DNA of 64,000 nt from CAZOZZ01 sp965262425 (GTDB lineage: Bacteria; Acidobacteriota; Terriglobia; 20CM-2-55-15). Both the position numbers and the translations under genes were made by a program. Numbering within the stretch: the stretch's first letter is position 1; every line of letters begins with the position of its first letter. The stretch covers positions 5,022,001 to 5,086,000 of the forward strand of contig OZ253536.1 of the NCBI GenBank assembly GCA_965262425.1, in the 5' to 3' direction. Positions 8,560-17,712 of this stretch are shown piece after piece. The notes beneath the pieces are model-generated. The model saw nothing but the letters and a program-made list of their open reading frames with translations, was not told the DNA's origin and searched no databases.

Positions 8560-9588
8560 TCAGTTCACGTGAAGAAATGTCGTCTCGAACTCTCTTGTGA
8601 AGCCCACCTCGAAGCCGGCCAGTCCGGCTGCAGCCAATGACTCGAGGAGATCGGCAGAACGGGCTTCAGGTACGAAAAGCAACAGACCTCCGGACGTCTG
8701 TGGGTCGAAAAGGAGGTTTCGGTAATCCTCGGAAACTTCGGACATCCAGGTCACATTGCACGAAAAGAACTCGCGGTTGGCCTTCAGGCCTCCCGCGCAG
8801 AAGCCGCGGGAACTGTAATCGAGCGCTCCGGGCAGCAGGGGCATCCGTCGGTGGTCGAACTCGATACTGAGGCCGCTGGCGCGCGCCACTTCGACGGCAT
8901 GACCGAGCAATCCGAACCCGGTGATGTCGGTCACCGCGCCAACAGGGTATCTGTTAGCGATCTCGGCCACCCTGCGGTTGGTCTCGGCCATCGTTCGGAC
9001 GGCCACCTTCACATGCTCATCGGAAGCCTCCCCTCGCTTGAGAGCCGTGGCGACGAGACCCGTTCCGAGTGGCTTGGTCAGGATAACTCGTTCACCGACT
9101 CGGGCGTTTTCGTTCTTGCGGACATCTTTCGGATTCACGATACCTGTAATCGCATATCCGAACTTCACCTCATCGTCACGGACGGAGTGACCGCCCATCA
9201 GGGCGACGCCGGATTCAGTCAGAGTATCCAGCCCCCCCGCCATGATGTCCCGCAGGATTTTCGGGTCGGCCGTTTTGATCGGAAAGCCCACTACGGCAAG
9301 CGCGGTCAATGGCTTGGCGCCCATCGCGTAAATGTCGCTCAGCGCGTTAGCAGCGGCAATTTGACCAAATTCGAACGGGTCGTCGACGATCGGCGAAAAG
9401 AAATCAACGGTCTGAACCAGGGCAAGATCGTCCCCCAATTGATACACTCCGGCATCGTCGGCGTTTTCGTAACCGACCAGAACTTCAGGTATTGTCTGCC
9501 GCGGAAGGGTCTTAAGCGCCTGGTCCAAGTCCCTTGGACTCAATTTGCCCGCTCAACCCGCGGATTTCGCCAAATCAGTGAGTCTCAT
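8560..9588 (-). CDS. selD: Selenide, water dikinase, selenocysteine-containing
   Basis: SelD makes selenophosphate from selenide and ATP, the selenium donor for tRNA-Sec. The product is 342 residues if the in-frame TGA at 9553-9555 is read as selenocysteine (Sec12): the N terminus reads MRLTDLAKSAG-Sec-AGKLSPRDL, which puts Sec exactly where SelD has its catalytic Cys or Sec, with Lys15 three residues on. Downstream are LALVQTVDFFSPIVDDP, AANALSDIYAMGAKP, the VTDITGFGLLGHA segment and LLFDPQTSGGLL, all normal. The ATG at 9588 has a GAGGG site seven bases upstream; a start at the TTG 9543 would remove the active site. It follows parB by 85 bases. Confidence 0.93.
9523..9539 (-). promoter_or_regulatory. 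Probable bacterial SECIS hairpin in selD
   Basis: Thirteen bases after the TGA on the coding strand, GTCCAAG-GGA-CTTGGAC forms a perfect seven-base-pair stem with a GGA loop. The loop begins 21 bases after the UGA and has G in its first two positions, which fits the known bSECIS rule (loop roughly 16-37 bases downstream with a G at the start). It would bind SelB and direct Sec insertion. Confidence 0.75.
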
Positions 9589-9673
9589 CCAATTCCCTCA
9601 AATGCGGTTTGCGCCAAGTATTCCGGCAAGCTGTTCGGGCACGGGTTTCGAAGCCGCGGAAATCACTTCGGCC

Positions 9674-10540
9674 CTAAAAACGAGTCTCGATCAGTCCGTT
9701 ATACAGTCGGTTCAACTCCCCTTGCGAATGGAAGTGAATCTCTATCTTACCTTTGCCCTTGCCGCCCGGCTGCCGAATCGCAACCTTTGTTCCAAGAGCG
9801 CGCTCAAGAGCGCGAATGGCTGCCCGCACATTTGGATCCTCGGCGGGATTCTCGCCGCTTGCGGACGATCCAGGCTGGGGCTTCGGTTTGGAAACAAGCG
9901 CCTCGGCCTGACGGACCGAATAGCTCCCCTTGATGATTTCTCGCGCGGATTCGAGTATGGCATCCGCATCAGGAAGGGACAAGAGGGCCTTGGCATGTCC
10001 GGCGTTGATGACCCCTTCCTGAAGCCACTTCTGCACCTCCTCTGGAAGTTTCAACAACCGCAAGATGTTCGCCACGCTCGCCCGGCTTTTACCGACCCGG
10101 CTGGCCAATTTTTCCTGCGTGAGGCTGAACTCCGACAACAGTCGTTGATAGGCCCGCGCCTGGTCTATCGCGTTCAGGTCTTCACGTTGAAGGTTTTCGA
10201 CCAGGGCCAATTCCAGCGCGTGGTGTTCGTGGGTATCTCGAACCAGGGCCGGCATCGTCTCCAGCCCAGCAAGCTGGGTAGCCCGCCAGCGACGCTCGCC
10301 GGCGACGATCTGGAAGACGCCGTCCTGGAGCGGACGAATGACGATTGGCTGGACCACGCCATGAGTCCGAATCGAGGCCGCCAGCTCCTCCAAACCAGTC
10401 TTATCAAAGGACGTTCGGGGCTGATTAGGGTCCGGGACAATTCGGTCGATGTCGATGTCGCGTAGCCGGTCGGACTCTAGATCAGGTGTACCGAGCAGCG
10501 CGCTCAGCCCTCGTCCTAAAGCCTTTCTCTGTCCGGGCAT
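9674..10540 (-). CDS. parB: Chromosome partitioning protein ParB
   Basis: The 288-residue protein starts with KALGRGLSALLG, the ParA-activating N terminus of chromosomal ParB, followed by the CTP-binding domain (DPNQPRTSFD, GVVQPIVIRP, VAGERRWRATQLAG, ALVENLQREDLNAI) and a helix-turn-helix region (LTQEKLASRVGKSRASVANILRLLKLP) that reads parS. A short C-terminal dimer domain follows. Its start lies 59 bases inside the end of parA. A parS site lies about 0.8 kb away upstream of parA. Confidence 0.96.
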   Translation of the reverse strand: MPGQRKALGRGLSALLGTPDLESDRLRDIDIDRIVPDPNQPRTSFDKTGLEELAASIRTHGVVQPIVIRPLQDGVFQIVAGERRWRATQLAGLETMPALVRDTHEHHALELALVENLQREDLNAIDQARAYQRLLSEFSLTQEKLASRVGKSRASVANILRLLKLPEEVQKWLQEGVINAGHAKALLSLPDADAILESAREIIKGSYSVRQAEALVSKPKPQPGSSASGENPAEDPNVRAAIRALERALGTKVAIRQPGGKGKGKIEIHFHSQGELNRLYNGLIETRF

Positions 10541-11291
10541 TGATTACCTCCTTCGCCAACCGAATGTAGCTCACCGCACCCTTGGATTTGATGTCGTAGA
10601 GCAAAATCGGTCGACCGTGGCTTGGGGCTTCGCCAAGCCGAACGTTTCTTGGGATCTTCGTGGAAAACAATTTCGAGCCGAAAAAAGATTTCAGGTCCGC
10701 GTGGACCTGTTGCGCCAAATTCGTCCGCTCATCAAACATCGTGATCAGAACCCCCTCGATTTCGAGTTCCGGGTTCCGTTGCCGGCGAATCTGACGGATT
10801 GTCTCCACAAGTTCGGAGATGCCCTCCAGGGCAAAATATTCACACTGAATCGGTATGAGGATGCTGTCGGCAGCCACCAGAGCGTTGACGGTGAGAAGGT
10901 CCAGCGATGGGGGGCAGTCGATCACGATGAAATCATAATTATCGGCGATCGGATCCAGCAGTTCGCACAAATGGCGATCCCGCCCCTCCTCCTGGGCTAA
11001 TTCCATGGTCACGCCCACCAGTTCCCTGCTTGCCGGAGCCAATGCCAGGGATTCGAGTTCGGTTGGAAGCAGAATCGATTCGAGCGGTTCACCAAATACC
11101 ATCGAATGGTAGGTAGATCGCTCGAACGAGCCCTTGCTCACTCCGAGACCCGAGGTCGAATTCGACTGGGGATCTAAGTCTACCAGCAAGGTGCGCATTT
11201 CCGCGGCTGCGAGCGAGGCTCCCAGGTTGATGGCCGTGGTGGTCTTGCCGACGCCACCCTTTTGATTCGAGATTGCGATAATTCTGGCCAT
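10482..11291 (-). CDS. parA: Chromosome partitioning ATPase ParA/Soj
   Basis: The 269-residue ATPase has the deviant Walker A motif KGGVGKTTTAINLGA with the signature Lys, the Walker A' strand LLVDLDPQSN and the Walker B strand FIVIDCPPSLDLLT. It acts with ParB on parS to segregate the origin region. The C terminus runs past the usual family end and overlaps parB by 59 bases, a longer overlap than the four-base junctions seen elsewhere here. No obvious ribosome site precedes the ATG at 11291. Confidence 0.96.
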   Translation of the reverse strand: MARIIAISNQKGGVGKTTTAINLGASLAAAEMRTLLVDLDPQSNSTSGLGVSKGSFERSTYHSMVFGEPLESILLPTELESLALAPASRELVGVTMELAQEEGRDRHLCELLDPIADNYDFIVIDCPPSLDLLTVNALVAADSILIPIQCEYFALEGISELVETIRQIRRQRNPELEIEGVLITMFDERTNLAQQVHADLKSFFGSKLFSTKIPRNVRLGEAPSHGRPILLYDIKSKGAVSYIRLAKEVINARTEKGFRTRAERAARYT

Positions 11292-11323
11292 ATTGGGCGG
11301 AATGTACCACAGGAACCGTGAAA

Positions 11324-11339
11324 TGTTCCACGTGGAACA
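11324..11339. promoter_or_regulatory. parS: parS centromere site
   Basis: The 16-base perfect palindrome TGTTCCACGTGGAACA differs by one base from the well known B. subtilis parS (TGTTTCACGTGAAACA class) and matches the parS consensus. It lies in the 118-base gap between rsmG and parA. A weaker 10/16 match begins at 11303 and may be a degenerate second site. Confidence 0.9.
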
Positions 11340-11409
11340 ATCTCCATGTATTCGATTGCTCTAGCATGTTTACCCGGTGGAGTCCCAGGTGAGGTCCGGT
11401 TGATTCTGA

Positions 11410-11991
11410 TTAAAAAACCAGCGCCTGGCGGTCGGAGTCCGGTATCTCGATACAGGCTTCCGGCTCTCCGGGCGTCTCCGTTGCCCTTGTAAGCCACACA
11501 ATCTTCGTGTGATTCCCGTTCGTAGCGCGGATTTTTTGCAGAATTCCAGCGGTCAAGGCCACTCCCTGCAGCGTCACCCAATCCACGGGTTCCGATTCGA
11601 AACTCAAGGCCTCAAACCGTGCTCGGCGAACGGTGACGTTGTCCATCTCCAGTCGTTTTGTCATCCGATGCAAGAACGTGGCCCGGCGTTGGCGAGATTC
11701 AACCAGGACCGCATTGGGAAAGGCGCAGACGACATGCCAGGGAATCGCGGGCGAGCCATTCCCGCTACCGATATCGAGGTACCGACCCTCGGGCTGAAGT
11801 CGGTCGGCTACCCAGAGTGGTTCTGCCACGAGGCGACGAATCAGTTCTGCTCCGGCCAGACCGGTCAGGTTCATGGACTGATTCCAATGCTCCAACTCAT
11901 CGATGTAGCGGGATAGAATTCCGACGCGATCGGGGGAGAGGGCCAGGCCCAACCGCAGTAGCTCTGACCGCAAAATATCCGCAGTGGTCAC
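11410..11991 (-). CDS. rsmG: 16S rRNA (guanine527-N7)-methyltransferase
   Basis: The 193-residue protein contains the SAM-binding motif YLDIGSGNGSPAIPW, followed by VLVESRQRRATFLHRM, as in RsmG/GidB. The usual form of the first motif is GSGAGFPGIP; here Phe is replaced by Ser. It methylates G527 of 16S rRNA. The GTG start at 11991 overlaps the mnmG stop as GTGA. Slightly shorter than E. coli RsmG but complete through the last strand. Confidence 0.9.
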   Translation of the reverse strand: MTTADILRSELLRLGLALSPDRVGILSRYIDELEHWNQSMNLTGLAGAELIRRLVAEPLWVADRLQPEGRYLDIGSGNGSPAIPWHVVCAFPNAVLVESRQRRATFLHRMTKRLEMDNVTVRRARFEALSFESEPVDWVTLQGVALTAGILQKIRATNGNHTKIVWLTRATETPGEPEACIEIPDSDRQALVF

Positions 11992-13922
11992 CGGGTGGCC
12001 TGAACGGTCCCGGACGATTCTTCCAGATCCGTTTCGGATGTCTGGCGCTTGCGGCGTAACTCAAGGTGCAACAGAAGGATGGAAAGGGCCGCCGGCGTGA
12101 CACCAGGGATCCGGCCCGCCTGACCCAGGGACTGGGGGCGCACACGGCTCAGCTTCTCGACGATCTCACGGGAGAGTCCGGGCATGGCCGAGTAGTCCAG
12201 ATCATCCGGAAGGTGCCGGGCCTCCGCTTTCCGCAACTTGGCGATCTGACGATCCTGTTGCTTCAGGTAGCCCTCATACTTGATGCCCGTTTCTATCGAG
12301 ACGATATCTTCCCGTCGCAGCCCGGCCGTGGATACGATTCCGGCAGCGCCCAATTCCTCCAGGCGGACTTCGGGGCGCTTCAGCAAGTCGTGTATCGTCG
12401 GGCGGTCCCGGAACTCGATAGCACGATCCGCAAAAAACGAGTGTTCCTGTTTAACCTTTATTTGATATAACTTAGCGCGTAGAGCCTCGATGCGGCCACG
12501 CCGCTGGGTGAACTGCTCATAGTGAGCGTCATCGATCAGGCCCACTTCACGGGCGATCGGCGTCAGGCGCAGGTCGGCGTTATCGATCCGTAGATGGAGA
12601 CGGAACTCCGCCCGGGATGTAAACATGCGGTACGGCTCATTCGTTCCTTTCGTTACCAGATCGTCAATCATGATCCCGATATAGGCTTGAGACCGGTCCA
12701 GGATAAGTGGCTCCATCCCGCGAACGTGGCGGGACGCATTGATCCCCGCCATCAAGCCCTGTGCGCCAGCTTCCTCATAACCCGTCGTCCCGTTGATCTG
12801 CCCGGCAAAGAACAGACCTCCATATTGCTTGGTCTGGAGTGACGGAAACAGTTCTGTAGGCTGAACGAAATCGTATTCTATCGCGTAGCCGGGACGAATC
12901 ATCGACGCGGACCCGAGACCGGGCAGCCGCTTCAGAATCTCCCGCTGGACGTCGATGGGCAAGCTCGTCGACATCCCGTTGACGTAAACCTCATGGGTGT
13001 CGACTCCCTCGGGTTCGAGCACGATCTGGTGATGTTCGCGATCCGCAAATTTGATCACCTTGTCTTCAATGGACGGGCAATAACGGGGACCCAGGCCCTG
13101 GATCTGACCGCTGTACAACGGCGACCGCTCCATGTTGTCACGGATCAGCTGGTGGATGCCGGGATCGGTCTGCGTAATGTAACAGGCGATTTTGTTCTCG
13201 AGTGGTTCGCGCGTTCGAAATGAAAACGGTGTGGGTTCCTTATCCCCCGACTGGGCTTCGAAAACACTGAAATCAATGGTCCGACGATCCAGTCGCGGCG
13301 GCGTGCCGGTCTTCAGCCGGCCCCACTCGAATCCAAGCCCCCGTATGCAGTTGCCCAGTTCACTGGCGGCCGGTTCTCCGCTGCGCCCTGACGGGAACTT
13401 CTTCTCTCCGATGTGAATCAAACCATTGAGGAAGGTTCCCGTTGTCAGAACGCTGGCCGTTGCACTCACTGTGCGCCCGTCGAGCAGTTCGATCCCCACC
13501 ATGGACCGTTCATCGAACAGCAGTCGGATTACCTCGGCCTGCTTAATATGGAGGTGCTCGCACTCTTCGAGCAGCCGTCTCATCTCAAGCCGGTAACCGG
13601 CTTTGTCCGCCTGTGCCCGCGGCGACCAGACGGCCGGCCCGCGGCTCGTATTCAAGAGTCGGAACTGAATGCCCGCGCGATCGGCGACAAGCCCCATCAA
13701 ACCGCCCAGAGCGTCGATTTCCCTCACCAGATGGCCCTTGGCGATGCCTCCGATGGCGGGGTTACAGGACATCTGGGCAATCAAATCGACGTTCATCGTG
13801 TAGAGCGCGGTCTCGAGGCCCAGCATGGCCGCCGCGTGCGCCGCCTCGCACCCCGCATGCCCGCCGCCGATGACAACCACGTCATATTGTTCGTCGAACT
13901 TTGTCCCTCTCACTCCGTTCAT
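11988..13922 (-). CDS. mnmG: tRNA U34 carboxymethylaminomethyl synthase subunit MnmG
   Basis: A 644-residue FAD protein beginning YDVVVIGGGHAGCEAAHAAA (Rossmann FAD site), with MSCNPAIGGIAKGHLVREID and the FAD family segment GLFFAGQINGTTGYEEAGAQG. With MnmE it modifies the wobble U of several tRNAs. The frame is open to 13934, but the ATG at 13922 forms an ATGA overlap with the mnmE stop and leaves the usual N terminus, so I prefer it. Confidence 0.96.
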   Translation of the reverse strand: MNGVRGTKFDEQYDVVVIGGGHAGCEAAHAAAMLGLETALYTMNVDLIAQMSCNPAIGGIAKGHLVREIDALGGLMGLVADRAGIQFRLLNTSRGPAVWSPRAQADKAGYRLEMRRLLEECEHLHIKQAEVIRLLFDERSMVGIELLDGRTVSATASVLTTGTFLNGLIHIGEKKFPSGRSGEPAASELGNCIRGLGFEWGRLKTGTPPRLDRRTIDFSVFEAQSGDKEPTPFSFRTREPLENKIACYITQTDPGIHQLIRDNMERSPLYSGQIQGLGPRYCPSIEDKVIKFADREHHQIVLEPEGVDTHEVYVNGMSTSLPIDVQREILKRLPGLGSASMIRPGYAIEYDFVQPTELFPSLQTKQYGGLFFAGQINGTTGYEEAGAQGLMAGINASRHVRGMEPLILDRSQAYIGIMIDDLVTKGTNEPYRMFTSRAEFRLHLRIDNADLRLTPIAREVGLIDDAHYEQFTQRRGRIEALRAKLYQIKVKQEHSFFADRAIEFRDRPTIHDLLKRPEVRLEELGAAGIVSTAGLRREDIVSIETGIKYEGYLKQQDRQIAKLRKAEARHLPDDLDYSAMPGLSREIVEKLSRVRPQSLGQAGRIPGVTPAALSILLLHLELRRKRQTSETDLEESSGTVQATR

Positions 13923-15292
13923 TTCCCAATGCAAAACGTTGAAAAAATGCGCCCGAGGATGTCGTCTGTCACGACCTCCCCTGTCAGTTCGCCCAACGCC
14001 GAGAGCGCGCCGTAGAGGTCCAACAGTATCATTTCGTGCGGCACGCCGGAACGCAACCCCGACGCACCACTGCGCAGCCTCTCCGCTGCCCGCACCAACG
14101 CTTCGGCTTGCCGGGCGCTGGTCACCACAACCGATTCCGTATCCGGCGGACGCTGTCCCGTCAGATACTCCCGGATGCCCTCTCTCAATCCGTCGAAGCC
14201 TTCCCCGGTTTTAGCGCTCAAGTGGACTTCGGGGCCCCCGTTCAGGCCTTCCCAGCACGAAGGCAGATCCCGTTTGTTCACGACAACGAGATGGGGAATC
14301 TCGCGAACACGTTCCATCAAGTTCCGATCGTCCTCGTCGAGCGTCTCCGAACTGTCGAAGACGGCCAACGTGAGATCGGCTTCCGCCAGCGTTTCAATCG
14401 TGCGGGAAATTCCAATGGATTCTATCTCGTCACCGGCCGTCCGGACACCGGCCGTATCGGCGACACGGATCGGGATTCCGTCCAGCTCCACCGTCTCGGT
14501 CACAACATCCCGGGTCGTCCCGGGTATTTCTGTGACGATCGCCCGGTCGATCGACGTTAATCTATTGAATATACTTGACTTACCAACGTTCGGCTTGCCT
14601 GCAATCGCCAGGAAGAGCCCTTCGTGCAGCAAGCGGCCGTAGCTGAAGCTTGCCACCAGTCCAGCCAGGGAATCCTCGATAGTCCCCACTCGCCGGGCGA
14701 CGACTTCTCCGTCGGGGAGCTCCACGTCGTCCTCGGCAAAATCGATCCCGGCCTCGAGTTGGGCGATCACGTCGACCAGCGCTTCCTTCATCGGACGCAC
14801 TTTGTTTGCCAGCGCACCGTTCATCTGGCTCATCGCGGTCCGGGCCTGGACATCGGTCTGGGCGTCGATAAAATCCCGAACGGCCTCTGCCTGTGCCAAG
14901 TCGATCTTGCCGTTGCCAACCGCGCGCAGCGTGAACTCTCCCGGCGCCGCACGGCACGCACCCAGCCTCACTAAAACATCGGATATCTTGTTTAATATCA
15001 GCGGATTGCCATGTGCCGAAATCTCCACCACATCTTCGCCCGTATACGAATCAGGGCCCCGGAAGGTGGTTGCCACCACTTGGTCGATCGCCTCGCCCCC
15101 TGGAGATTCGAGCGTACCGTATCGGACGCGACGGTCGGCGGCCGTCTCGCCGGAACGGAACACTTCTTCAAGAATCGAATGGGCTCTGGGACCGGAAAGT
15201 CGGATCACGCCGATACCGCTCCGCCCGGGGGGAGTCGACAACGCCACGATCGTCGCGTCCGGGGAGTTCGGCCTGAATGACCCTTCGCTCAT
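13919..15292 (-). CDS. mnmE: tRNA modification GTPase MnmE
   Basis: The 457-residue protein has the N-terminal folate-binding domain (ATIVALSTPPGRSGIGVIRLSG), a G domain inserted in the helical domain with GKPNVGKSS (P-loop), DTAGVR (G3) and VVNKRDL (G4), and the conserved C-terminal FCIGK whose Cys is needed for modification. It is the partner of mnmG and directly precedes it. Confidence 0.97.
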   Translation of the reverse strand: MSEGSFRPNSPDATIVALSTPPGRSGIGVIRLSGPRAHSILEEVFRSGETAADRRVRYGTLESPGGEAIDQVVATTFRGPDSYTGEDVVEISAHGNPLILNKISDVLVRLGACRAAPGEFTLRAVGNGKIDLAQAEAVRDFIDAQTDVQARTAMSQMNGALANKVRPMKEALVDVIAQLEAGIDFAEDDVELPDGEVVARRVGTIEDSLAGLVASFSYGRLLHEGLFLAIAGKPNVGKSSIFNRLTSIDRAIVTEIPGTTRDVVTETVELDGIPIRVADTAGVRTAGDEIESIGISRTIETLAEADLTLAVFDSSETLDEDDRNLMERVREIPHLVVVNKRDLPSCWEGLNGGPEVHLSAKTGEGFDGLREGIREYLTGQRPPDTESVVVTSARQAEALVRAAERLRSGASGLRSGVPHEMILLDLYGALSALGELTGEVVTDDILGRIFSTFCIGK

Positions 15293-15321
15293 AATTAAGC
15301 TACCGGGGGAGGGATTGGGAG

Positions 15322-17070
15322 TTACTTGCGGCGACCGCGACGTTTGCGTTTCTTCGGATCCTCGGATTCATTCGCGCTCGACGCTGTCTTCTCGTCGACG
15401 ACTTCTGCCTTCACTGGGATCACGGGCTTCGCGGACGGACGGGCCTTCTTTTCGGAATCACCAGAAGGCCAATATTTCTTGATGAAGTATTGCTGACCCA
15501 CACCCACAAGGTTGCTGGTGAGCCAGTACAGCATCAGCCCGCTCTGAACCCGCACGAACATGACCATGAGCATGAGCGGCATCATCATCATGATCTTCGC
15601 CTGCGCGGGATCCATTGTCGTGGGAGTCATCTTCTGCATGACGAACATTGATCCACCCATCAGTACCGGCATTACGTAATACGGATCGTAGACCGACAGG
15701 TCCTGGATCCATAACATCCACGGGGCGCCCCGCAATTCGATCGCAACTCGCAACAGGCTGAAAAACGCAAACAGGAACGGCATCTGAAGAAGCAGCGGCA
15801 GACAGCCACCCATGGGATTGACGCCGTGCTTCTTGTACAAGCCCATCATCTCGGCCTGGACTTCCGGCCGTTTTGGATCGTTGGCCTTCAGCTTCTTGTA
15901 CTTGTCCTGCAGCGTCTTCATCTGAGGCTGAATCTTCTGCATCTTCTGCATCGATAGTTGTTGCTTCAGGCGCAGGGGGAACAGGACAAAATTGATGAAA
16001 AGCGTGAGGAGAACGATCGACCAGCCATAATTACCGATGTAACTGTGGATCCACAACAGGCCGAGCAGCAACGGCCGAGCCAAGATTTCAAAAAATCCGT
16101 AGTCGATAACTGTCGCCAGTGTGGCGTCGGTAGCTTCCAGTGCACGTTGTTCCTTCGGTCCGACGTAAAGAACCACCGGCATCCTCGACGTCGGGACGTT
16201 CAGGACGGCCGTCGGAACCTCGTCTTCTCCCTCAAGCAGCGATACCGCCGACACCGATGGCGTCACGCCGCCCTCATCCAGGAACATAGCGAGAAAGTAC
16301 TGGTCTTCAAGCCCGACTTGCGTTGTCAAATCAATTTGGGGAGGCTCCAGATTGTCGATGCCGGCGACATTGACCCGTTCATAGTCCCCGGCTTCCCGGT
16401 AGACAACATTAGTCAGCGCTGGCTGGTACTCGACGGACTGATCGCCAAACCTCCCCTGCCAGATGACAGAAAACGGTACCGGTCGACCGCCACGGCTGAT
16501 GCTCGCATCGACCTCGACGCGGTAGGTGTCTGGATCGAGGTGAAATTCCTTGCGGACGTGAAGTCCATCCCGCCGGAACTCCATAGAGATCGAACTGAGT
16601 CTCCGTTCCGCAACAAACAGGGCATTCCTGATCACTTCGTCCGTCGCCTGATCGCCGGTCGCCAGCGACAATGGCCAGCCGAGGCTCGCCCCAACCTCCT
16701 GGTTGATCAATTCGAGCGGCTCCCCCTCGGCTCCCTCGTAATCTCTCAATCGCAGGCTCCGCAACGCCCCGCCCTCATTGCTGAAGACAGCGTAATAGAG
16801 CCCGGTTTCCAGGGTCAGTTCTTCGCTCCGTTGCGCCTCGATCTCGAGTTGTGAGTCTGACGTCGGTTCCGAAGGATTGCGTTCTTCGAAGGCAGTCGCT
16901 GGTGGGACCCGATCCTCCCGGACAGGTGTAGCCTCCGGAGACGCCACCAATGTCTCAGTGTCGGGCGATTCCACGGGTAGCGGAGGCCCACTGAACCGGC
17001 TGAACGCGAACAACACCACGAACGACAGCGCGAACGCCAGCAGAATCCGTTTTTCCATTGAGTCTTTCAC
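15322..17070 (-). CDS. yidC: Membrane protein insertase YidC
   Basis: The 582-residue insertase has an N-terminal membrane anchor (MEKRILLAFALSFVVLFAF), a large periplasmic beta domain of about 300 residues, and the C-terminal five-helix core starting at GLLWIHSYIGNYGWSIVLLT with the conserved FPLRLKQQLSMQKMQ loop, ending in a Lys/Arg-rich tail (KKRKRRGRRK). It inserts inner membrane proteins, including F0 subunits. The start is GTG 17070 or ATG 17058; the latter resembles the usual MEKR start. Confidence 0.96.
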   Translation of the reverse strand: MKDSMEKRILLAFALSFVVLFAFSRFSGPPLPVESPDTETLVASPEATPVREDRVPPATAFEERNPSEPTSDSQLEIEAQRSEELTLETGLYYAVFSNEGGALRSLRLRDYEGAEGEPLELINQEVGASLGWPLSLATGDQATDEVIRNALFVAERRLSSISMEFRRDGLHVRKEFHLDPDTYRVEVDASISRGGRPVPFSVIWQGRFGDQSVEYQPALTNVVYREAGDYERVNVAGIDNLEPPQIDLTTQVGLEDQYFLAMFLDEGGVTPSVSAVSLLEGEDEVPTAVLNVPTSRMPVVLYVGPKEQRALEATDATLATVIDYGFFEILARPLLLGLLWIHSYIGNYGWSIVLLTLFINFVLFPLRLKQQLSMQKMQKIQPQMKTLQDKYKKLKANDPKRPEVQAEMMGLYKKHGVNPMGGCLPLLLQMPFLFAFFSLLRVAIELRGAPWMLWIQDLSVYDPYYVMPVLMGGSMFVMQKMTPTTMDPAQAKIMMMMPLMLMVMFVRVQSGLMLYWLTSNLVGVGQQYFIKKYWPSGDSEKKARPSAKPVIPVKAEVVDEKTASSANESEDPKKRKRRGRRK

Positions 17071-17080
17071 GGCAGTATCT

Positions 17081-17317
17081 CTAGCTTACAGGATCGATCC
17101 CCCCGGGATGAAAGGGATGGCATCGCAGAACCCGGGCGAGGGCCTTCACCGCCCCGCGGCTTACCCCATACCTTTCAATCGCGTCCCCGGCAAATTCTGA
17201 ACAGGTGGGAACGAAACGACAAGCCGGACGCAGCCACGGCGACAGGATCCGCCGATACGCAGCAATCGCGCCCAGCGCTACCCTTTGTGCCGTTGTCGGT
17301 TCCGAGTGGTCTGTCAT
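17081..17317 (-). CDS. yidD: Membrane insertion efficiency factor YidD
   Basis: A 78-residue protein with AYRRILSPWLRPACRFVPTCSEFA, followed by GAVKALARVLRCHPFHPGG, the full signature of the YidD family, including its Cys residues. It lies between rnpA (ATGA overlap) and yidC (10 bases), the classical rpmH-rnpA-yidD-yidC order. Confidence 0.95.
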   Translation of the reverse strand: MTDHSEPTTAQRVALGAIAAYRRILSPWLRPACRFVPTCSEFAGDAIERYGVSRGAVKALARVLRCHPFHPGGIDPVS

Positions 17318-17712
17318 GGCATCGTCTGGAGCAGGGACAGGAGCTCGCTTCGAATCTTGGAAAAGTCGCGATTCAGCGCCGACCGTCTCGGATTAACCAC
17401 TATGTCGAAACCCGCCTGCAAATCAGGCCGGCCGCACCGAAGGATCTCTCGAACCCGCCGGCGAATCCTGTTTCGATCGGGAGCTTTACCTAATTTTCGG
17501 GGCGTGGTCAAGCCGAAGCGGCTCAGGTCCATCTCGTTAGGCAGGATGAAAACAACGAACGAGCGCGAGACTTTCTTCTGGCCGGCCTCATAAACCGCCT
17601 TAAATTCAGTTGCGGTTCGTAGCCGGCATTCCTTGGGGAAACGGACATCGCCCGGAGAGACCGGATCGCGATCAGTAGTGCTCAACTGACAGCCGTTTTC
17701 GTCCCTTCGCAC
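17314..17712 (-). CDS. rnpA: Ribonuclease P protein component
   Basis: The protein subunit of RNase P, with FPKECRLRTATEFKAVYEAG at the start of the fold, FGLTTPRKLGKAPDRNRIRRRVRE (the RNR basic motif that contacts RNA) and a short C-terminal helix. The frame from GTG 17712 gives 132 residues and overlaps rpmH by 41 bases; a TTG at 17685 is an alternative. The core fold begins near residue 23, so the N terminus is a family-atypical leader whichever start is used. Confidence 0.93.
   Translation of the reverse strand: MRRDENGCQLSTTDRDPVSPGDVRFPKECRLRTATEFKAVYEAGQKKVSRSFVVFILPNEMDLSRFGLTTPRKLGKAPDRNRIRRRVREILRCGRPDLQAGFDIVVNPRRSALNRDFSKIRSELLSLLQTMP

Noticed and set aside
9541..9543. TTG start for selD directly after the TGA
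   Set aside because: It would delete the catalytic residue and the Lys that follows; an upstream ATG with a ribosome site keeps a full normal N terminus.
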